Origin: DASXTB01 sp036505615
Lineage (GTDB): Bacteria; Acidobacteriota; UBA6911; JACQSX01
Length of the DNA: 14,454 nucleotides
Assembly: GCA_036505615.1 (NCBI GenBank)
Contig: DASXTB010000401.1
Span: forward strand, 1-14,454
Reading direction: 5' to 3'
Shown: positions 14,102 to 14,454 of the stretch, in pieces
How positions within the stretch are numbered: position 1 is the stretch's first letter
Layout of the letters: each line of letters starts with the position of its first letter
Position numbers and translations under genes: made by a program
The notes under the pieces: generated by a model
Told to the model about the DNA's origin: nothing
What the model saw: the letters and a program-made list of their open reading frames with translations, nothing else
Database searches by the model: none

Positions 14102-14454
14102 AATTGTCAGGGATCAAACTTAGGTGTCAAGAGATTTCTGGAAGTGTGAATGAACAATTTGCACAAAGAAACTTTACGCGTTGCTAAATCTCTTAACAGA
14201 ATGTAACACCGATCAATGACCAGTGAGACCTGTAAGCCCTGTGACCCGACACCCGATACCCGTTACCCGATCACGCGGTTCGGCGGGAGGTTCACTTTCT
14301 ACTTCCCAATTCCAGGACATCGGAATAATGTCTGTCACAGTCAGCCAGCTTAAATAGCTGAGTTCGTTAAGAATTTTACGTGGCGCTGTTGTTTTTGTCG
14401 TTGTATTGGAAGGCCGACGACGTTGGCGGCCCTGCTCTGCGGATCACTGCACCA
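14102..14454. other. Spacer with an inverted heptamer remnant, no gene called
   Basis: About 350 bp to the window end without a supported coding region. At 14244-14271 four 7-bp units (acccgac, acccgat, acccgtt, acccgat) repeat the array motif in reverse orientation with substitutions. The rest is AT-richer, with only very short frames. A promoter for a gene beyond the window could lie here, but no clear boxes were seen. Confidence 0.5.

Overview
The window looks like a chromosomal piece of a GC-rich soil or sediment bacterium, most likely an Acidobacteriota relative. This is inferred from gene content and style: a CytoC_RC-like di-heme cytochrome with a repeat tail, a LytS/LytTR two-component pair, a CelD-type acetyltransferase, a small retropepsin-like protease, a YVTN-type propeller, and intergenic spaces full of GC-rich hairpin repeats. 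No rRNA, tRNA, CRISPR array or transposase gene was seen.

Layout. 1-388 is a repeat-rich spacer. 389-1486 encodes a CelD-like GNAT protein and is followed by a palindromic element (1491-1676). A secreted sulfatase (1739-3199) is coupled by a TAATG overlap to a Ser/Thr protein kinase with a C-terminal BRCT-like domain (3199-4395). A secreted beta-propeller protein (4518-5594) sits behind a clear promoter. On the minus strand come a monoheme cytochrome c (5814-6284) and a rhodanese (6507-6866) whose frame carries an in-frame TGA two codons after the catalytic Cys. A clan AA aspartic protease follows (7110-7472). A minus-strand block then holds a reverse transcriptase (8399-9838/9904) and a zinc-ribbon protein (7786-8283), with a large inverted repeat (9925-10098) just upstream of the RT. 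Divergent from it is a LytS-type histidine kinase (10208-11272), overlapping a response regulator whose LytTR domain has lost its middle. A CytoC_RC-type di-heme cytochrome (12074-12862) follows. The right end has a RibD_C/DHFR-family gene (13268-13867), a truncated membrane-protein gene (13071-13271) overlapping its stop, and a heptamer array of about 14 units (14002-14098) with a diverged inverted copy at 14244-14271.

Most notable. (1) The TGA in the rhodanese replaces the second residue of an expected C-x-C site. A SECIS-like hairpin starts 11 nt downstream, with its loop 21 nt from the TGA. This fits a selenocysteine-containing sulfurtransferase, although a simple nonsense mutation is not excluded. 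(2) The RT, its structured 5' region and the co-directional zinc-ribbon gene form a candidate uncharacterised RT system. (3) The kinase-BRCT fusion is an unusual architecture. (4) The LytTR regulator looks freshly damaged. All family assignments come from reading motifs; no database search was possible.
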